This document shows positions 7,876 through 17,160 of a DNA stretch of 64,000 nt, piece after piece. Numbering within the stretch: the stretch's first letter is position 1; every line of letters begins with the position of its first letter. The stretch is from an uncultured Pelagibacteraceae bacterium (GTDB lineage: Bacteria; Pseudomonadota; Alphaproteobacteria; Pelagibacterales; Pelagibacteraceae), in NCBI GenBank assembly GCA_902597865.1, contig CACJZL010000002.1, forward strand, positions 44,841 to 108,840, in the 5' to 3' direction. The notes beneath the pieces are model-generated. The model worked only from the letters and a program-made list of their open reading frames with translations, made no database searches and was not told where the DNA came from. The position numbers were made by a program, and so were the translations under genes.

Positions 7876-8622
7876 CTAATCAAGATTTTTTTTTACTTTG
7901 TTTATGTGAAAAAAAACGATAGATGCACTGTTTGCTATATTTAAGCTTTCAATTTTCTCATTTATCTTAATTTTGACTGGGTAGTCGATATATTTTGATG
8001 TCTTTTCTTTTAACCCTCGCCCTTCGGAACCAAATAGAAGAACATTATTTCCTTTCCAGTTGAGTTTAGTGAAATCTTCACTCCCTTCTGAAGAAAAACC
8101 ATAAACCCAAAAATTTTTTTCTCTTAGAAATTTTAAAGTACTGTTAATATTAGAAACTTTAAAAATATTTAAGTATTCTATAGTACCTGAGCTTGCTTTA
8201 TACATGGATTTACTATTTTCTGGGAACTGTCTTTGTTTTACAATTATGCCATCAATATTAAAAGACGCAGCGCTTCTTATCACCGATCCAATATTTCGTG
8301 GATCTGTGACACCGTCTAGACAGGCTAAACTTATATTTTTTTTTGTTTTTATAAATTCTTTTAAACTTTTTTCCTCTAATCTCTCAACCTCAGCTACATA
8401 ACCTTGATGTAAAATTTGCTCATTTTTGCAATATTTATCCAATTCCTTTTTAGTTTTAAAAAAAACTTTTACGTCTTTTATCAAATTTTTTTTGGGACTT
8501 AGTCTATGTATATTTTTTTTACTCTCCTCAGTTAGAAATAGCCTAATCACTTTCCTTTCTGGATTTTTTAATGCCTCTATCACAGGATGCTTCCCAACAA
8601 TAAAAAAGTTTGTATTTGACAT
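7876..8622 (-). CDS. rlmB: 23S rRNA 2'-O-methyltransferase, RlmB/TrmH family
   Basis: A 248-residue SpoU/TrmH-class methyltransferase. The N-terminal substrate-binding domain begins FIVGKHPVIEAL (about residues 7-18), the typical RlmB/YjfH opening. The C-terminal SPOUT knot carries the three signature motifs: DPRNIGSVIRSA near residue 107, FGSEGRGL near residue 197 and NIANSASI near residue 228. The family methylates a ribose in 23S rRNA using S-adenosylmethionine. RlmB is the best match by architecture, though a tRNA-directed homolog cannot be fully excluded. It is divergent from the tRNA-Tyr/tuf unit and is followed on its own strand by tRNA-Thr. Confidence 0.85.
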   Translation of the reverse strand: MSNTNFFIVGKHPVIEALKNPERKVIRLFLTEESKKNIHRLSPKKNLIKDVKVFFKTKKELDKYCKNEQILHQGYVAEVERLEEKSLKEFIKTKKNISLACLDGVTDPRNIGSVIRSAASFNIDGIIVKQRQFPENSKSMYKASSGTIEYLNIFKVSNINSTLKFLREKNFWVYGFSSEGSEDFTKLNWKGNNVLLFGSEGRGLKEKTSKYIDYPVKIKINEKIESLNIANSASIVFFHINKVKKNLD

Positions 8623-8674
8623 ATTTTTCTCAATATTTACTAATTTTTTTAGTATTTTCTTATTATTTCACATA

Positions 8675-8702
8675 TTGCAATTGTTTAATAAAAATATATA
8701 AA
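8675..8702 (+). promoter_or_regulatory. Predicted sigma70-type promoter for tRNA-Tyr/tRNA-Gly/tuf unit
   Basis: TTGCAA (8675-8680) and TATAAA (8697-8702) are separated by 16 bp. They match four and five of six consensus positions. Transcription would start near 8709, giving a leader of roughly 45 nt before tRNA-Tyr. It lies in the 132-bp gap to the divergent RlmB-type gene. Confidence 0.55.
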
Positions 8703-8748
8703 ACCCCTGTTGTTTAAAGGTTTTTTGAACAAGGGGACGCTTTCCCCT
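8703..8748 (+). promoter_or_regulatory. Leader with two mutually exclusive hairpins before tRNA-Tyr
   Basis: The GGGG at 8733-8736 can pair upstream with CCCC at 8703-8706, extended by TTGTT/AACAA with a two-base bulge. It can also pair downstream in AGGGGA/TCCCCT (8732-8737 with 8743-8748, five-base loop). The two folds cannot coexist. The second hairpin is not followed by a strong T-run, so attenuation is only one possibility; processing or pre-tRNA folding is another. Confidence 0.4.
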
Positions 8749-8754
8749 ATTTTA

Positions 8755-8840
<86 letters not shown>

Positions 8841-8880
8841 TTCGAAAAAACTTTAACAATTGGAGTGTTAACTTGGTTTT

Positions 8881-8954
8881 GCGGGTGTAGTTCAATGGTA
8901 GAACGCTAGCCTTCCAAGCTGGATGTAAGGGTTCGATTCCCTTTACCCGCTCCA
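8881..8954 (+). tRNA. tRNA-Gly(TCC)
   Basis: The acceptor GCGGGTG at 8881-8887 pairs with the 3' TACCCGC. The anticodon loop CTTCCAA gives TCC, the T-loop is TTCGATT, and the CCA is encoded at 8952-8954. The gene lies 32 bp upstream of tuf and is probably cut out of a tRNA-tuf precursor. A short inverted repeat (TTAACA/TGTTAA, 8853-8871) separates it from tRNA-Tyr and may help processing. Confidence 0.94.
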
Positions 8955-8986
8955 AATTATTAAAAAATAAAAGTAAGGATAAAAGA

Positions 8987-10177
8987 ATGTCGAAAGAAAA
9001 ATTTAATAGAAGTAAACCACATTGTAACATAGGTACAATTGGACACGTAGACCACGGTAAAACAACTTTAACTGCGGCTATAACAAAAGTATTATCTGAA
9101 AAAGGCGGAGCTCAATTCACTGCTTACGATCAGATTGATAAAGCCCCTGAAGAAAAAGAGCGGGGTATTACTATTTCAACTGCTCACGTTGAATATGAAA
9201 CCGAAAAAAGACACTATGCTCACGTGGACTGCCCAGGTCACGCTGATTATGTAAAAAATATGATTACTGGCGCAGCACAAATGGATGGAGCAATTTTAGT
9301 TGTTAACGCAGCTGATGGTCCAATGCCACAAACAAAAGAACATATTCTTTTAGCAAGACAAGTTGGTGTTCCAGCAATTGTAGTTTTTTTAAATAAAGTT
9401 GATCAAGTGGATGATAAAGAAATGATAGACTTAGTTGAAGAGGAAATTAAAGAACTGTTAACATCTTATAAATTTCCAGGAGATAAGACTCCAATTATTA
9501 AAGGTTCAGCACTTGCAGCTGTTGAGGGAAAAGATGACGCTATCGGAAAAAATGCGATTATGGAACTTATGAAAGCTGTAGATGATTTTATTCCTCAACC
9601 TGATAGACCAAAAGATAAGCCTTTTCTAATGCCTGTTGAAGATGTTTTCTCAATTTCTGGTAGGGGTACAGTTGTTACAGGGAGAGTAGAGCAAGGTGTT
9701 GTGAAAACTGGTGAAGAAATCGAAATAGTAGGAATTAGAGATACAAAAAAGTCAGTTTGTACTGGTGTTGAGATGTTTAGAAAAATTCTAGATACTGGTG
9801 AAGCAGGGGATAACATTGGAGCACTATTGAGAGGTGTTGAAAGAACTGATGTAGAGAGAGGTCAAGTATTATGTAAACCAGGCTCTGTAACTCCACATAC
9901 TAAATTTGAGGCTCAAGCATATGTTTTAAAAAAAGAAGAGGGTGGAAGACATACTCCTTTCTTTACCAAATATAGACCACAGTTTTATTTTAGAACTACA
10001 GACGTTACCGGTGAAGTTGAATTACCCTCAGGTACTGAAATGGTAATGCCCGGAGATGATGCTAAGTTTACAGTTAAATTAATTACACCTATTGCTATGA
10101 GCGAAAAATTAAATTTTGCGATTAGAGAGGGTGGTAGGACTGTAGGCGCAGGAGTAGTTACGAAGATTATAGAGTAA
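8987..10177 (+). CDS. tuf: Translation elongation factor Tu
   Basis: A 396-residue EF-Tu with GHVDHGKT at residues 19-26, DCPGH near 81-85 and NKVD near 136-139, the three GTP-binding motifs. Domains 2 and 3 follow and include the RGxVxTGRV and GGRHTPFF segments. It delivers aminoacyl-tRNA to the ribosome. The ATG is preceded by a purine-rich AAGTAAGGA ribosome-binding site. This is the only tuf in the window; the second copy, usual between fusA and rpsJ, is missing. The flanking tRNA-Gly and tRNA-Trp are the conserved neighbours of tufB. Confidence 0.98.
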   Translation: MSKEKFNRSKPHCNIGTIGHVDHGKTTLTAAITKVLSEKGGAQFTAYDQIDKAPEEKERGITISTAHVEYETEKRHYAHVDCPGHADYVKNMITGAAQMDGAILVVNAADGPMPQTKEHILLARQVGVPAIVVFLNKVDQVDDKEMIDLVEEEIKELLTSYKFPGDKTPIIKGSALAAVEGKDDAIGKNAIMELMKAVDDFIPQPDRPKDKPFLMPVEDVFSISGRGTVVTGRVEQGVVKTGEEIEIVGIRDTKKSVCTGVEMFRKILDTGEAGDNIGALLRGVERTDVERGQVLCKPGSVTPHTKFEAQAYVLKKEEGGRHTPFFTKYRPQFYFRTTDVTGEVELPSGTEMVMPGDDAKFTVKLITPIAMSEKLNFAIREGGRTVGAGVVTKIIE

Positions 10178-10185
10178 ACTCCTTT

Positions 10186-10261
10186 AGGAGTGTAGCTCAA
10201 TTGGTAGAGCGCCGGTCTCCAAAACCGGAGGTTGGGGGTTCGATTCCCTCCGCTCCTGCCA
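10186..10261 (+). tRNA. tRNA-Trp(CCA)
   Basis: The acceptor AGGAGTG (10186-10192) pairs with CGCTCCT, then discriminator G and encoded CCA. The anticodon loop CTCCAAA gives CCA. It lies 8 bp after tuf and 19 bp before secE, the canonical position for tRNA-Trp in the tuf-secE-nusG cluster. Confidence 0.95.
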
Positions 10262-10280
10262 AAACAAGGAGATTAACAAA

Positions 10281-10472
10281 ATGAAAAACCCATTTAGATT
10301 TTTTCAAGAGGTGAAACAAGAGGCTTTTAAAGTTACTTGGCCCACGGGGAAAGAAACTATTCAAGGAACTATAATGGTTGTGATAATGGCTGTAATTGCA
10401 TCGTTATTTTTTTTGTTAATTGATCAATTTTATAAATTTTTTTTGGATATTATACTTAAGATAGGAATTTAA
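10281..10472 (+). CDS. secE: Preprotein translocase subunit SecE
   Basis: A 63-residue single-span membrane protein of the short bacterial SecE type. An amphipathic N-terminal helix contains the conserved VKQEAFKVTWPTGKET region (about residues 11-26), followed by one transmembrane segment at about 33-57. It clamps the SecY channel in the inner membrane. A good AAGGAG ribosome-binding site precedes the ATG by 9 nt. The stop overlaps the nusG start by one base (TAATG). Confidence 0.95.
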   Translation: MKNPFRFFQEVKQEAFKVTWPTGKETIQGTIMVVIMAVIASLFFLLIDQFYKFFLDIILKIGI

Positions 10473-11002
10473 TGAAAAATTGGTACATCGTTCAATCCCA
10501 CTCAAGCTTTGAGAACAAAGTAGCTCAATTAATCAAAGAAGAGGCTGATAAAGCTAAAATATCTGATAAATTTGAGGAAATTATAGTGCCAACGCATGAT
10601 GTTACTGAGGTAAAACGAGGAAAAAGAGTCCAAAGAAAAAAGAAGTATTTTCCTGGATATGTGCTAATTAAAAGCGAAATGAACAATAGTATTTATCATA
10701 TGATTAAAGGTATAAAAAAAGTTAGTGGTTTTTTAGGCAGTAAAGGCATTCCTGTTCCAGTTTCAAATAATGAAATAGAAAAAATTTTAGGTCAAATTAA
10801 AGATGGTGTTGCACAATCGAAATCAACAATAGATTATTCTGTAGGAGAAAAAGTTCAAGTAGTAGATGGTCCTTTTGCATCTTTCTCTGGAATGATTGAA
10901 GATATTGATGAGGAGAAATCTAGAGTTAAGGTTTCAGTATCTATTTTTGGAAGACCAACACCAGTAGATTTAGATTTTAATCAAATTGAAAAGGCAAGCT
11001 AA
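10472..11002 (+). CDS. nusG: Transcription termination/antitermination factor NusG
   Basis: A 176-residue NusG. The N-terminal NGN domain starts [15 protein letters not shown] and carries [11 protein letters not shown] near residues 56-66. A C-terminal KOW domain ([16 protein letters not shown] and following, from about residue 131) contacts Rho, NusE or the ribosome. It binds RNA polymerase and couples transcription to translation or termination. It overlaps secE and rplK by one base each, keeping the ancestral secE-nusG-rplK order. Confidence 0.96.
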   Translation: MKNWYIVQSHSSFENKVAQLIKEEADKAKISDKFEEIIVPTHDVTEVKRGKRVQRKKKYFPGYVLIKSEMNNSIYHMIKGIKKVSGFLGSKGIPVPVSNNEIEKILGQIKDGVAQSKSTIDYSVGEKVQVVDGPFASFSGMIEDIDEEKSRVKVSVSIFGRPTPVDLDFNQIEKAS

Positions 11003-11430
11003 TGGCAAAAAAAGAAATAAGTGGATATGTGAAACTTCAAATAAATGGTGGTCAAGCTAATCCAGCTCCACCAGTTGGACCAGCCTTAGGTCAAAGAGGA
11101 ATAAATATTATGGAATTTTGTAAAGCATTTAATGAAAAAACGAAAAACTTTATGGGCAAACCGGTACCGGTAGTAATAACTGTTTATAAAGATAAAAAAT
11201 TTGATTTTATAATAAAATCACCTCCAGCATCACACTTCATTAAAGAAGCAGCAAAATTAAAAAGTGGTTCACAAGAACCTGGAAGAAACATTGTTGCATC
11301 AATTACAAAAAAACAAGCTGAAGAAATAGCTAAAAAGAAGATGGTTGATCTAAACGCTCATGATTTAGAAGAGGCTGTTAAAATAATAGCTGGCTCTGCA
11401 AGATCAATGGGTATTGAGGTAAAAGATTGA
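11002..11430 (+). CDS. rplK: 50S ribosomal protein L11
   Basis: The 142-residue length is normal for L11. The proline-rich N-terminal domain ([15 protein letters not shown], about residues 22-36) binds the stalk base, and the C-terminal domain that binds 23S rRNA helices 43/44 ends [13 protein letters not shown]. It forms the GTPase-associated centre with L10 and L7/L12, encoded just downstream. The stop TGA shares its last base with the rplA ATG. Confidence 0.97.
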   Translation: MAKKEISGYVKLQINGGQANPAPPVGPALGQRGINIMEFCKAFNEKTKNFMGKPVPVVITVYKDKKFDFIIKSPPASHFIKEAAKLKSGSQEPGRNIVASITKKQAEEIAKKKMVDLNAHDLEEAVKIIAGSARSMGIEVKD

Positions 11431-12119
11431 TGAGTTCAAAAAGATTTAAAAAGCTTCCAAAAAATACGAATACTTTAAAAGCTGAGCCCATAAATAATTT
11501 GCTATCTAAAGTTAAGGGAAATTGCACTACAAAGTTTGATGAGTCTCTAGATATAAATATTTTAATTAACAACAAACAAAAAAAAAATGAAATTAATTTA
11601 AGATCTATGGTAAATCTACCAAGCGGAACAGGAAAAAAAGTAAAAGTTGCTGTTGTATGCGAGGAAGGAAAATTAAAAGAAGCAAAGGACTCTGGGGCAG
11701 ATCTTGTTGGTGGGGACGAATTAATTGAAAAAATAAAAAATGGGGAAATGAATTTTGAAAAGTTAATTTGCTCATCATCTATGATGATTAAACTATCAAA
11801 ATTAGGTAAAGTTCTAGGACCTAAAGGGTTAATGCCTAATCCCAAGTTAGGAACAGTTACAGAAAAAATTGGTGAAGCAGTAAAGAATGCAAAAGCTGGT
11901 CAAGTTGAATTAAAAAATGACAAAGACGGGAATATTGGTCTAAGTATAGGAAAAAAATCTTTTTCTGACGAAAAACTAATCAAAAATTTCAATGCAGTCA
12001 TTAGTTCACTTGAAAAAGAAAAATCGAACCTTACAATAAAAGGAGATTTAATCAAATCTACTTATATTACCTCTACAATGGGTGTTTCATATAAGATAAA
12101 ATTAGAAAAAAGTTTTTAA
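11430..12119 (+). CDS. rplA: 50S ribosomal protein L1
   Basis: A 229-residue L1 with the signature GKVLGPKGLMPNPKLGTV near residues 126-143 and the usual EAVKNAKAGQV stretch after it. L1 forms the mobile stalk at the E site and in many bacteria represses its own operon. I place the start at the ATG at 11430, sharing a base with the rplK stop. A TTG one codon upstream also lies in frame but is a weaker choice. Only two bases separate the gene from rplJ, so no spacer for a conventional L10 leader exists here. Confidence 0.95.
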   Translation: MSSKRFKKLPKNTNTLKAEPINNLLSKVKGNCTTKFDESLDINILINNKQKKNEINLRSMVNLPSGTGKKVKVAVVCEEGKLKEAKDSGADLVGGDELIEKIKNGEMNFEKLICSSSMMIKLSKLGKVLGPKGLMPNPKLGTVTEKIGEAVKNAKAGQVELKNDKDGNIGLSIGKKSFSDEKLIKNFNAVISSLEKEKSNLTIKGDLIKSTYITSTMGVSYKIKLEKSF

Positions 12120-12121
12120 TT

Positions 12122-12631
12122 ATGATGAGTAAAGAAAAAAAACAGGTTTACATTAGCGAAATGTCTTCACAGCTAGACAAAGCCGAAGCAGTTATTGTAG
12201 CTCATTATCAAGGTTTAACAGTTAAACAACTTGACGAATTAAGAAAAAAGATGCGCGAACATGGAATACAATTTAAAATTACAAAAAATAGAATTACAAA
12301 ATTAGCACTAGAAAAGACGAGCAGAAAAGATTTATCAAATTTATTCTCAGGTCCAACAGCTATCGCAATGTCAGATGATGCAATTACTTCGGCAAAAATT
12401 TTAACTAATTTTTCAAAAGAGAATCAAAATCTAAAAATTCTTGGTGGTATAATGGGTAAAGACCTGTTAGATGTTGCGGGTGTTAAAAATATTGCAACTT
12501 TGCCGACCTTAGATGAGGCAAGAGCAAAAATCGTTGGAATTTTAAGCTCTCCAGCACAAAAAATAGCAAGTATTTTGCTTGCACCTGGCTCAAAAATCGC
12601 TATTTTAGCGCTCGAAAAATCAAAAAAATAA
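12122..12631 (+). CDS. rplJ: 50S ribosomal protein L10
   Basis: A 169-residue L10 with an N-terminal rRNA-binding domain (HYQGLTVKQLDELRKKMRE, about residues 28-46) and a C-terminal helix that docks L7/L12 dimers (SKIAILALEKSK). Two consecutive ATG codons, 12122 and 12125, are possible starts; no clear ribosome-binding site separates them. The gene follows rplA after two bases and precedes rplL by 18 bp. Confidence 0.95.
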   Translation: MMSKEKKQVYISEMSSQLDKAEAVIVAHYQGLTVKQLDELRKKMREHGIQFKITKNRITKLALEKTSRKDLSNLFSGPTAIAMSDDAITSAKILTNFSKENQNLKILGGIMGKDLLDVAGVKNIATLPTLDEARAKIVGILSSPAQKIASILLAPGSKIAILALEKSKK

Positions 12632-12649
12632 CTTAGGAACATATTTGTT

Positions 12650-13024
12650 ATGGCGGACTTAAATAAAATCATAGACGAACTATCAAAATTGACTGTTGTA
12701 GAAGCAGCTGAGCTATCAAAGCAACTAGAGGAAAAATGGGGTGTTACAGCAGCAGCAGCAGTGGCAGCACCAGCAGCAGGAGCAGCAGCTGGAGGAGCAC
12801 CTGCAGAAGAGAAAAATGAATTTACGGTTGTACTAGCCTCAGCAGGGGATAAAAAAATTAACGTTATTAAAGAAGTTAGAGCAGTTACAGCACTTGGTTT
12901 AAAAGAAGCTAAAGACTTAGTTGAGGGTGCACCAAAAGAAATTAAATCTGGTGTTAGTAAAAAAGATGCCGAAGAGATGAAGAAAAAACTTGAGGCAGCT
13001 GGCGCTAAAGTAGAGCTTAAATAA
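12650..13024 (+). CDS. rplL: 50S ribosomal protein L7/L12
   Basis: A 124-residue stalk protein. It has a helical dimerisation domain (about 1-34), an alanine/glycine-rich hinge (about 36-54, almost all Ala, Gly and Pro) and a C-terminal factor-binding domain with [14 protein letters not shown] near 82-95. Multiple dimers bind L10 and recruit EF-Tu and EF-G. The hinge is encoded by GCA repeats and stands out as a GC-richer patch in this AT-rich sequence. Confidence 0.97.
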   Translation: MADLNKIIDELSKLTVVEAAELSKQLEEKWGVTAAAAVAAPAAGAAAGGAPAEEKNEFTVVLASAGDKKINVIKEVRAVTALGLKEAKDLVEGAPKEIKSGVSKKDAEEMKKKLEAAGAKVELK

Positions 13025-13043
13025 AGAATTAAAAAATTATAGG

Positions 13044-13066
13044 CTGTTTTAATTTTTTTAAAGCAG
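13044..13066 (+). promoter_or_regulatory. rplL-rpoB intergenic hairpin
   Basis: CTGTTTTAA and TTAAAGCAG form a nine-pair stem (one G-U) around a five-T loop. It fills most of the 51-bp gap between rplL and rpoB. In E. coli this gap contains an attenuator and an RNase III site that lower rpoBC expression; the position here is analogous, the mechanism inferred. Confidence 0.5.
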
Positions 13067-13075
13067 TTGGAATAA

Positions 13076-16000
13076 ATGCAACTATCTTTTACTAAAAAAA
13101 AAAATATTAGAAAAAATTTTGGAAAATTAAAAGAAGGTTTATCAATACCAAACCTAATAGAAGTTCAAAAAAATTCTTACAAAGAATTAACAGAATATAA
13201 AGAAGATGTAGCTCCACAGTTCATCAAGGGTTTTGACCGTGTATTTAAAAGTATTTTTCCGATAGAAGATCTTAACGATAAGGCAACTCTAGAATATGTA
13301 AGTTATAGATTAGACAAACCAAAATTCGACGTAGAAGAATGCATTCAAAGAGGTCTCACTTACTCTTCAGCTTTGAAATGTAATTTACGTTTAGTTGTTT
13401 ACGAAATAAATCAAGAAAACAATACTAAAGATATTTTGTCAGCAAAAGAACAAGAAGTTTACATGGGCGAAGTTCCTATGATGACCAATAGCGGAACATT
13501 TATAACTAATGGAGTACAAAGAGTTGTGGTTAACCAAATGCACAGAAGTCCAGGAGTATTTTTTGATCACGATAAAGGTAAATCTCACGCAAGTGGAAAA
13601 TTATTATTTAATTGCAGAGTAATACCTAATAGAGGTTCATGGCTTGATTTTGAATTTGATGTTAAGGATCTATTATATTTTAGAATTGATCGTAAGAAAA
13701 AAATACTTGTCTCAACATTATTATTAGCTTTAGGTTTTAATAAGAGCGATATAGTTAAAGAATTTTATGAAAAAGAGGTTTATTCCTACGACGAAAAAGA
13801 AAAAAAATGGAAAACAAAATTTAATCCTGAAAATTATAAATCTAAAAATTTTACTGAAGAAATAGTAGATGCAAAAAATAAAAAAGTTATTATTAAAAAA
13901 GGTGAAAAAATAAATTTTTTAAAAGCAAAAAAACTTGCATCAGATGGTCTTAAAGAAATTTACGTTTCTAATCAGTATTTATTAGGAAAATATTTAATTA
14001 AGGATATAAAAATTGGAGAAGATGAATTTAAAATAGGTTCAGAACTTAATGAAACGGTCATAGAAAAGTTTATAGAGTCTAAAATATTCTCTTTGGAACT
14101 TGCTTATACAAATTCAATTAATAAAGGACCTTATCTTTTACAAACATTATTTAATGATAAGAATAATTCTAAAAATGATGCAATAAATGAAATTTATAAA
14201 GTTTTAAGACCTGGTGAACCACCAACAATTGAAATTGCAACACAAATATTTAGTAATCTTTTTTTTAGTTCAGATAGATATGATCTATCTGATGTGGGTA
14301 GAGTAAAATTAAATTCTAGATTAAGTTTAGAATGTTCAGATAAAATCACGATTTTGAGAACGGACGACATCTTAGCAATTATTAAAAAGATGCTTGATTT
14401 AAGAGATGGTAAGGATGAAGTAGATGATATCGATCACCTAGGAAACAGAAGAGTGAGATCTGTTGGAGAGTTAGTTGAAAACCAGGCAAGAATAGGTGTC
14501 TATAGAATGGAGAGAGCAATTAAAGAAAAAATGACAACTCTTGATATTGAGTCAGCCATGCCCCAAGATTTAATTAATGCAAAACCATTAACGATTTCTT
14601 TAAAAGACTTTTTTGCTACATCACAATTATCTCAATTTATGGATCAAACAAATCCTTTGTCGGAAATAACTCACAAAAGAAGAGTCTCAGCATTAGGACC
14701 TGGAGGTTTAACAAGAGAAAGAGCTGGTTTCGAAGTAAGGGATGTTCATCCAACTCATTATGGAAGAATTTGTCCAATTGAAACACCTGAGGGACCAAAT
14801 ATTGGATTAATAAATAGCTTATCAACATATTCAAAAATTAATAAATATGGTTTTATAGAGTCGCCTTACAGAAAAGTGGTTAATGGGGTCGTTCAAGAAA
14901 AAATAGAATATTTATCAGCAATGGAAGAAACTAAGTTTACTATTGCTCAAGCTAATTCAAAAGTTGACAAGAATGGGAAATTTACAGAAGATTTAGTCTC
15001 AAGCAGGGAAAATTTAAACTTTATTTTATCTAAACCTGAGAATATCGATTATATTGACGTTTCACCAAAACAATTAGTATCTGTAGCTGCTTCTTTAATA
15101 CCATTTCTTGAAAACGATGATGCTAACAGAGCACTTATGGGATCCAATATGATGAGACAGGCAGTACCTCTTTTAAAACCAGAGTCACCTTTAGTTGGTA
15201 CAGGTATAGAAAGTGACGTTGCTTTAGACTCGGGTGTAACAATTGTTGCAAAAAGAGATGGAGTGGTTGACAAAATTGATGGTAAAAGAATTGTAATTAA
15301 GGCAACAAGTGAAACTGATTTTTCTAAATCAGGAGTTGATATATATAATTTGCAAAAATTTAAAAGATCTAATCAAAATACATGTATAAATCAAAAACCT
15401 TTAGTTAGAGTAGGTGATAAAGTTAAACGTGGAGATATTATTGCAGATGGTCCTTCAACAAAAATCGGTGAACTAGCACTTGGAAAAAACGTAACAGTGG
15501 CTTTTATGCCATGGCAGGGATACAATTTTGAGGACTCAATATTAATTTCAGAGAGATGTGTTACAGACGATGTATTTACTTCAGTACACATTGAAGAATA
15601 TGAAGTTATGGCCAGAGATACCAAACTTGGTGAAGAAGACATAACAAGGGATATTCCGAATGTAAATGAGGAAGCTTTGAAAAATTTAGATGAGTCAGGT
15701 ATTGTTTATATTGGCGCAGAAGTAAAACCAGGAGACATTCTTGTAGGTAAAGTTACCCCTAAAGGAGACACAGCATCTGGGCCTGAGGAAAAATTATTAA
15801 GATCAATTTTTGGTGAAAAAGCTATTGATGTCACAGATACTTCTTTAAAGATGCCAAGTGGTAGTGGAGGTATAATTGTTGATGTGAGAGTTTTTAATAG
15901 ACATGGAATAGAAAAAGATGAGAGATCTATAACAATTGAAAGAGCTGAAATAGATTTAGTTCAACAAGATAAGTTAGTAGAGGAAGAAATTTTAGAAAGA

Positions 16001-17158
16001 AGTATAAAACAAAGAGCAGCTCAAATTTTATCGGGTATTCAAATTTCAAAAAAAATAAAAAATTTAAATCAAGGCGACACAATTGATCAAAATAATATAA
16101 ATGAAGTACCTATATCTGAAATTTTTAAAATTAACGTTAAAGATACAAGTAAAAGTGAAATATTAGTAAAACTAAGAGAGCAATATGATAATGCAAGCCA
16201 AGATATTAAAGATAGGTTTGAAGATAAAGTACTTAAGATAAGACAAGGTGATGATTTATTACCAAGTGTAATGAAAATGGTAAAAGTATTTGTCGCAATT
16301 AAAAGAAGATTAAGACCTGGAGATAAAATGTCAGGAAGACACGGTAATAAAGGAGTTGTAAGTAAAATTGTTCCTGTAGAAGATATGCCTTATAGAGAAA
16401 ATGGAAAACCTGTTGATATTGTTTTAAATCCTTTAGGTGTACCTAGCAGGATGAATGTGGGTCAAATTTTAGAAACTCATTTAGGTTGGGCATGTACTGA
16501 ACTTGGAGATAAATTAAAAAATTTAATTAATGAAAACCAAAAAAAATTAGAAATGTCTCAAAAGATTAAGGAGTTTCTAAAGTCTGTTTATGGAAAAGAA
16601 ATATTGGAAAATTCAATTGAAAAATTATCTAAGAATGAATTTTCTGATTTATGTGAAAACTTGATGAGCGGTGTGCCAATTTCTACACCTGTATTTGATG
16701 GTGCTAAAGAGAAAGATGTAACTGATATGCTTGATTTAGCAAAATTACCTAAGACTGGACAAACCCCTTTGTGGGATGGAAGAACAGGTGAAAAATTTGA
16801 TCGAGATGTAACTGTAGGAACTATATATATGTTAAAACTGCATCACCTTGTTGAGGATAAAATTCACGCCAGATCAACAGGGCCATACAGTTTGGTTACA
16901 CAACAACCGCTTGGGGGTAAAGCTCAATTAGGTGGTCAAAGATTTGGTGAAATGGAAGTTTGGGCTTTAGAGGCCTATGGAGCATCTTATACTCTTCAAG
17001 AAATACTTACTGTTAAGTCTGATGATGTAGCTGGGAGAGTTAAAGTTTACGAAACAATTGTTAAAGGTGAGGAAAATTTTGAGTCTGGAATACCAGAGTC
17101 ATTTAACGTTTTAGTTAAGGAGATAAAATCTTTAGCATTAAATGTAGAATTAAATTAA
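13076..17158 (+). CDS. rpoB: DNA-directed RNA polymerase subunit beta
   Basis: A 1360-residue beta subunit, full length for proteobacteria. It contains the rifampicin-region core ([21 protein letters not shown], around residues 515-535, followed by [21 protein letters not shown]), the later [13 protein letters not shown] segment around 1082-1094 and the C-terminal clamp sequence [18 protein letters not shown]. Residues in the rifampicin pocket look wild-type (DQTNP, HKRR). It lies 51 bp after rplL and two bases before rpoC, the standard beta operon layout. Confidence 0.99.
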   Translation: MQLSFTKKKNIRKNFGKLKEGLSIPNLIEVQKNSYKELTEYKEDVAPQFIKGFDRVFKSIFPIEDLNDKATLEYVSYRLDKPKFDVEECIQRGLTYSSALKCNLRLVVYEINQENNTKDILSAKEQEVYMGEVPMMTNSGTFITNGVQRVVVNQMHRSPGVFFDHDKGKSHASGKLLFNCRVIPNRGSWLDFEFDVKDLLYFRIDRKKKILVSTLLLALGFNKSDIVKEFYEKEVYSYDEKEKKWKTKFNPENYKSKNFTEEIVDAKNKKVIIKKGEKINFLKAKKLASDGLKEIYVSNQYLLGKYLIKDIKIGEDEFKIGSELNETVIEKFIESKIFSLELAYTNSINKGPYLLQTLFNDKNNSKNDAINEIYKVLRPGEPPTIEIATQIFSNLFFSSDRYDLSDVGRVKLNSRLSLECSDKITILRTDDILAIIKKMLDLRDGKDEVDDIDHLGNRRVRSVGELVENQARIGVYRMERAIKEKMTTLDIESAMPQDLINAKPLTISLKDFFATSQLSQFMDQTNPLSEITHKRRVSALGPGGLTRERAGFEVRDVHPTHYGRICPIETPEGPNIGLINSLSTYSKINKYGFIESPYRKVVNGVVQEKIEYLSAMEETKFTIAQANSKVDKNGKFTEDLVSSRENLNFILSKPENIDYIDVSPKQLVSVAASLIPFLENDDANRALMGSNMMRQAVPLLKPESPLVGTGIESDVALDSGVTIVAKRDGVVDKIDGKRIVIKATSETDFSKSGVDIYNLQKFKRSNQNTCINQKPLVRVGDKVKRGDIIADGPSTKIGELALGKNVTVAFMPWQGYNFEDSILISERCVTDDVFTSVHIEEYEVMARDTKLGEEDITRDIPNVNEEALKNLDESGIVYIGAEVKPGDILVGKVTPKGDTASGPEEKLLRSIFGEKAIDVTDTSLKMPSGSGGIIVDVRVFNRHGIEKDERSITIERAEIDLVQQDKLVEEEILERSIKQRAAQILSGIQISKKIKNLNQGDTIDQNNINEVPISEIFKINVKDTSKSEILVKLREQYDNASQDIKDRFEDKVLKIRQGDDLLPSVMKMVKVFVAIKRRLRPGDKMSGRHGNKGVVSKIVPVEDMPYRENGKPVDIVLNPLGVPSRMNVGQILETHLGWACTELGDKLKNLINENQKKLEMSQKIKEFLKSVYGKEILENSIEKLSKNEFSDLCENLMSGVPISTPVFDGAKEKDVTDMLDLAKLPKTGQTPLWDGRTGEKFDRDVTVGTIYMLKLHHLVEDKIHARSTGPYSLVTQQPLGGKAQLGGQRFGEMEVWALEAYGASYTLQEILTVKSDDVAGRVKVYETIVKGEENFESGIPESFNVLVKEIKSLALNVELN

Positions 17159-17160
17159 TT

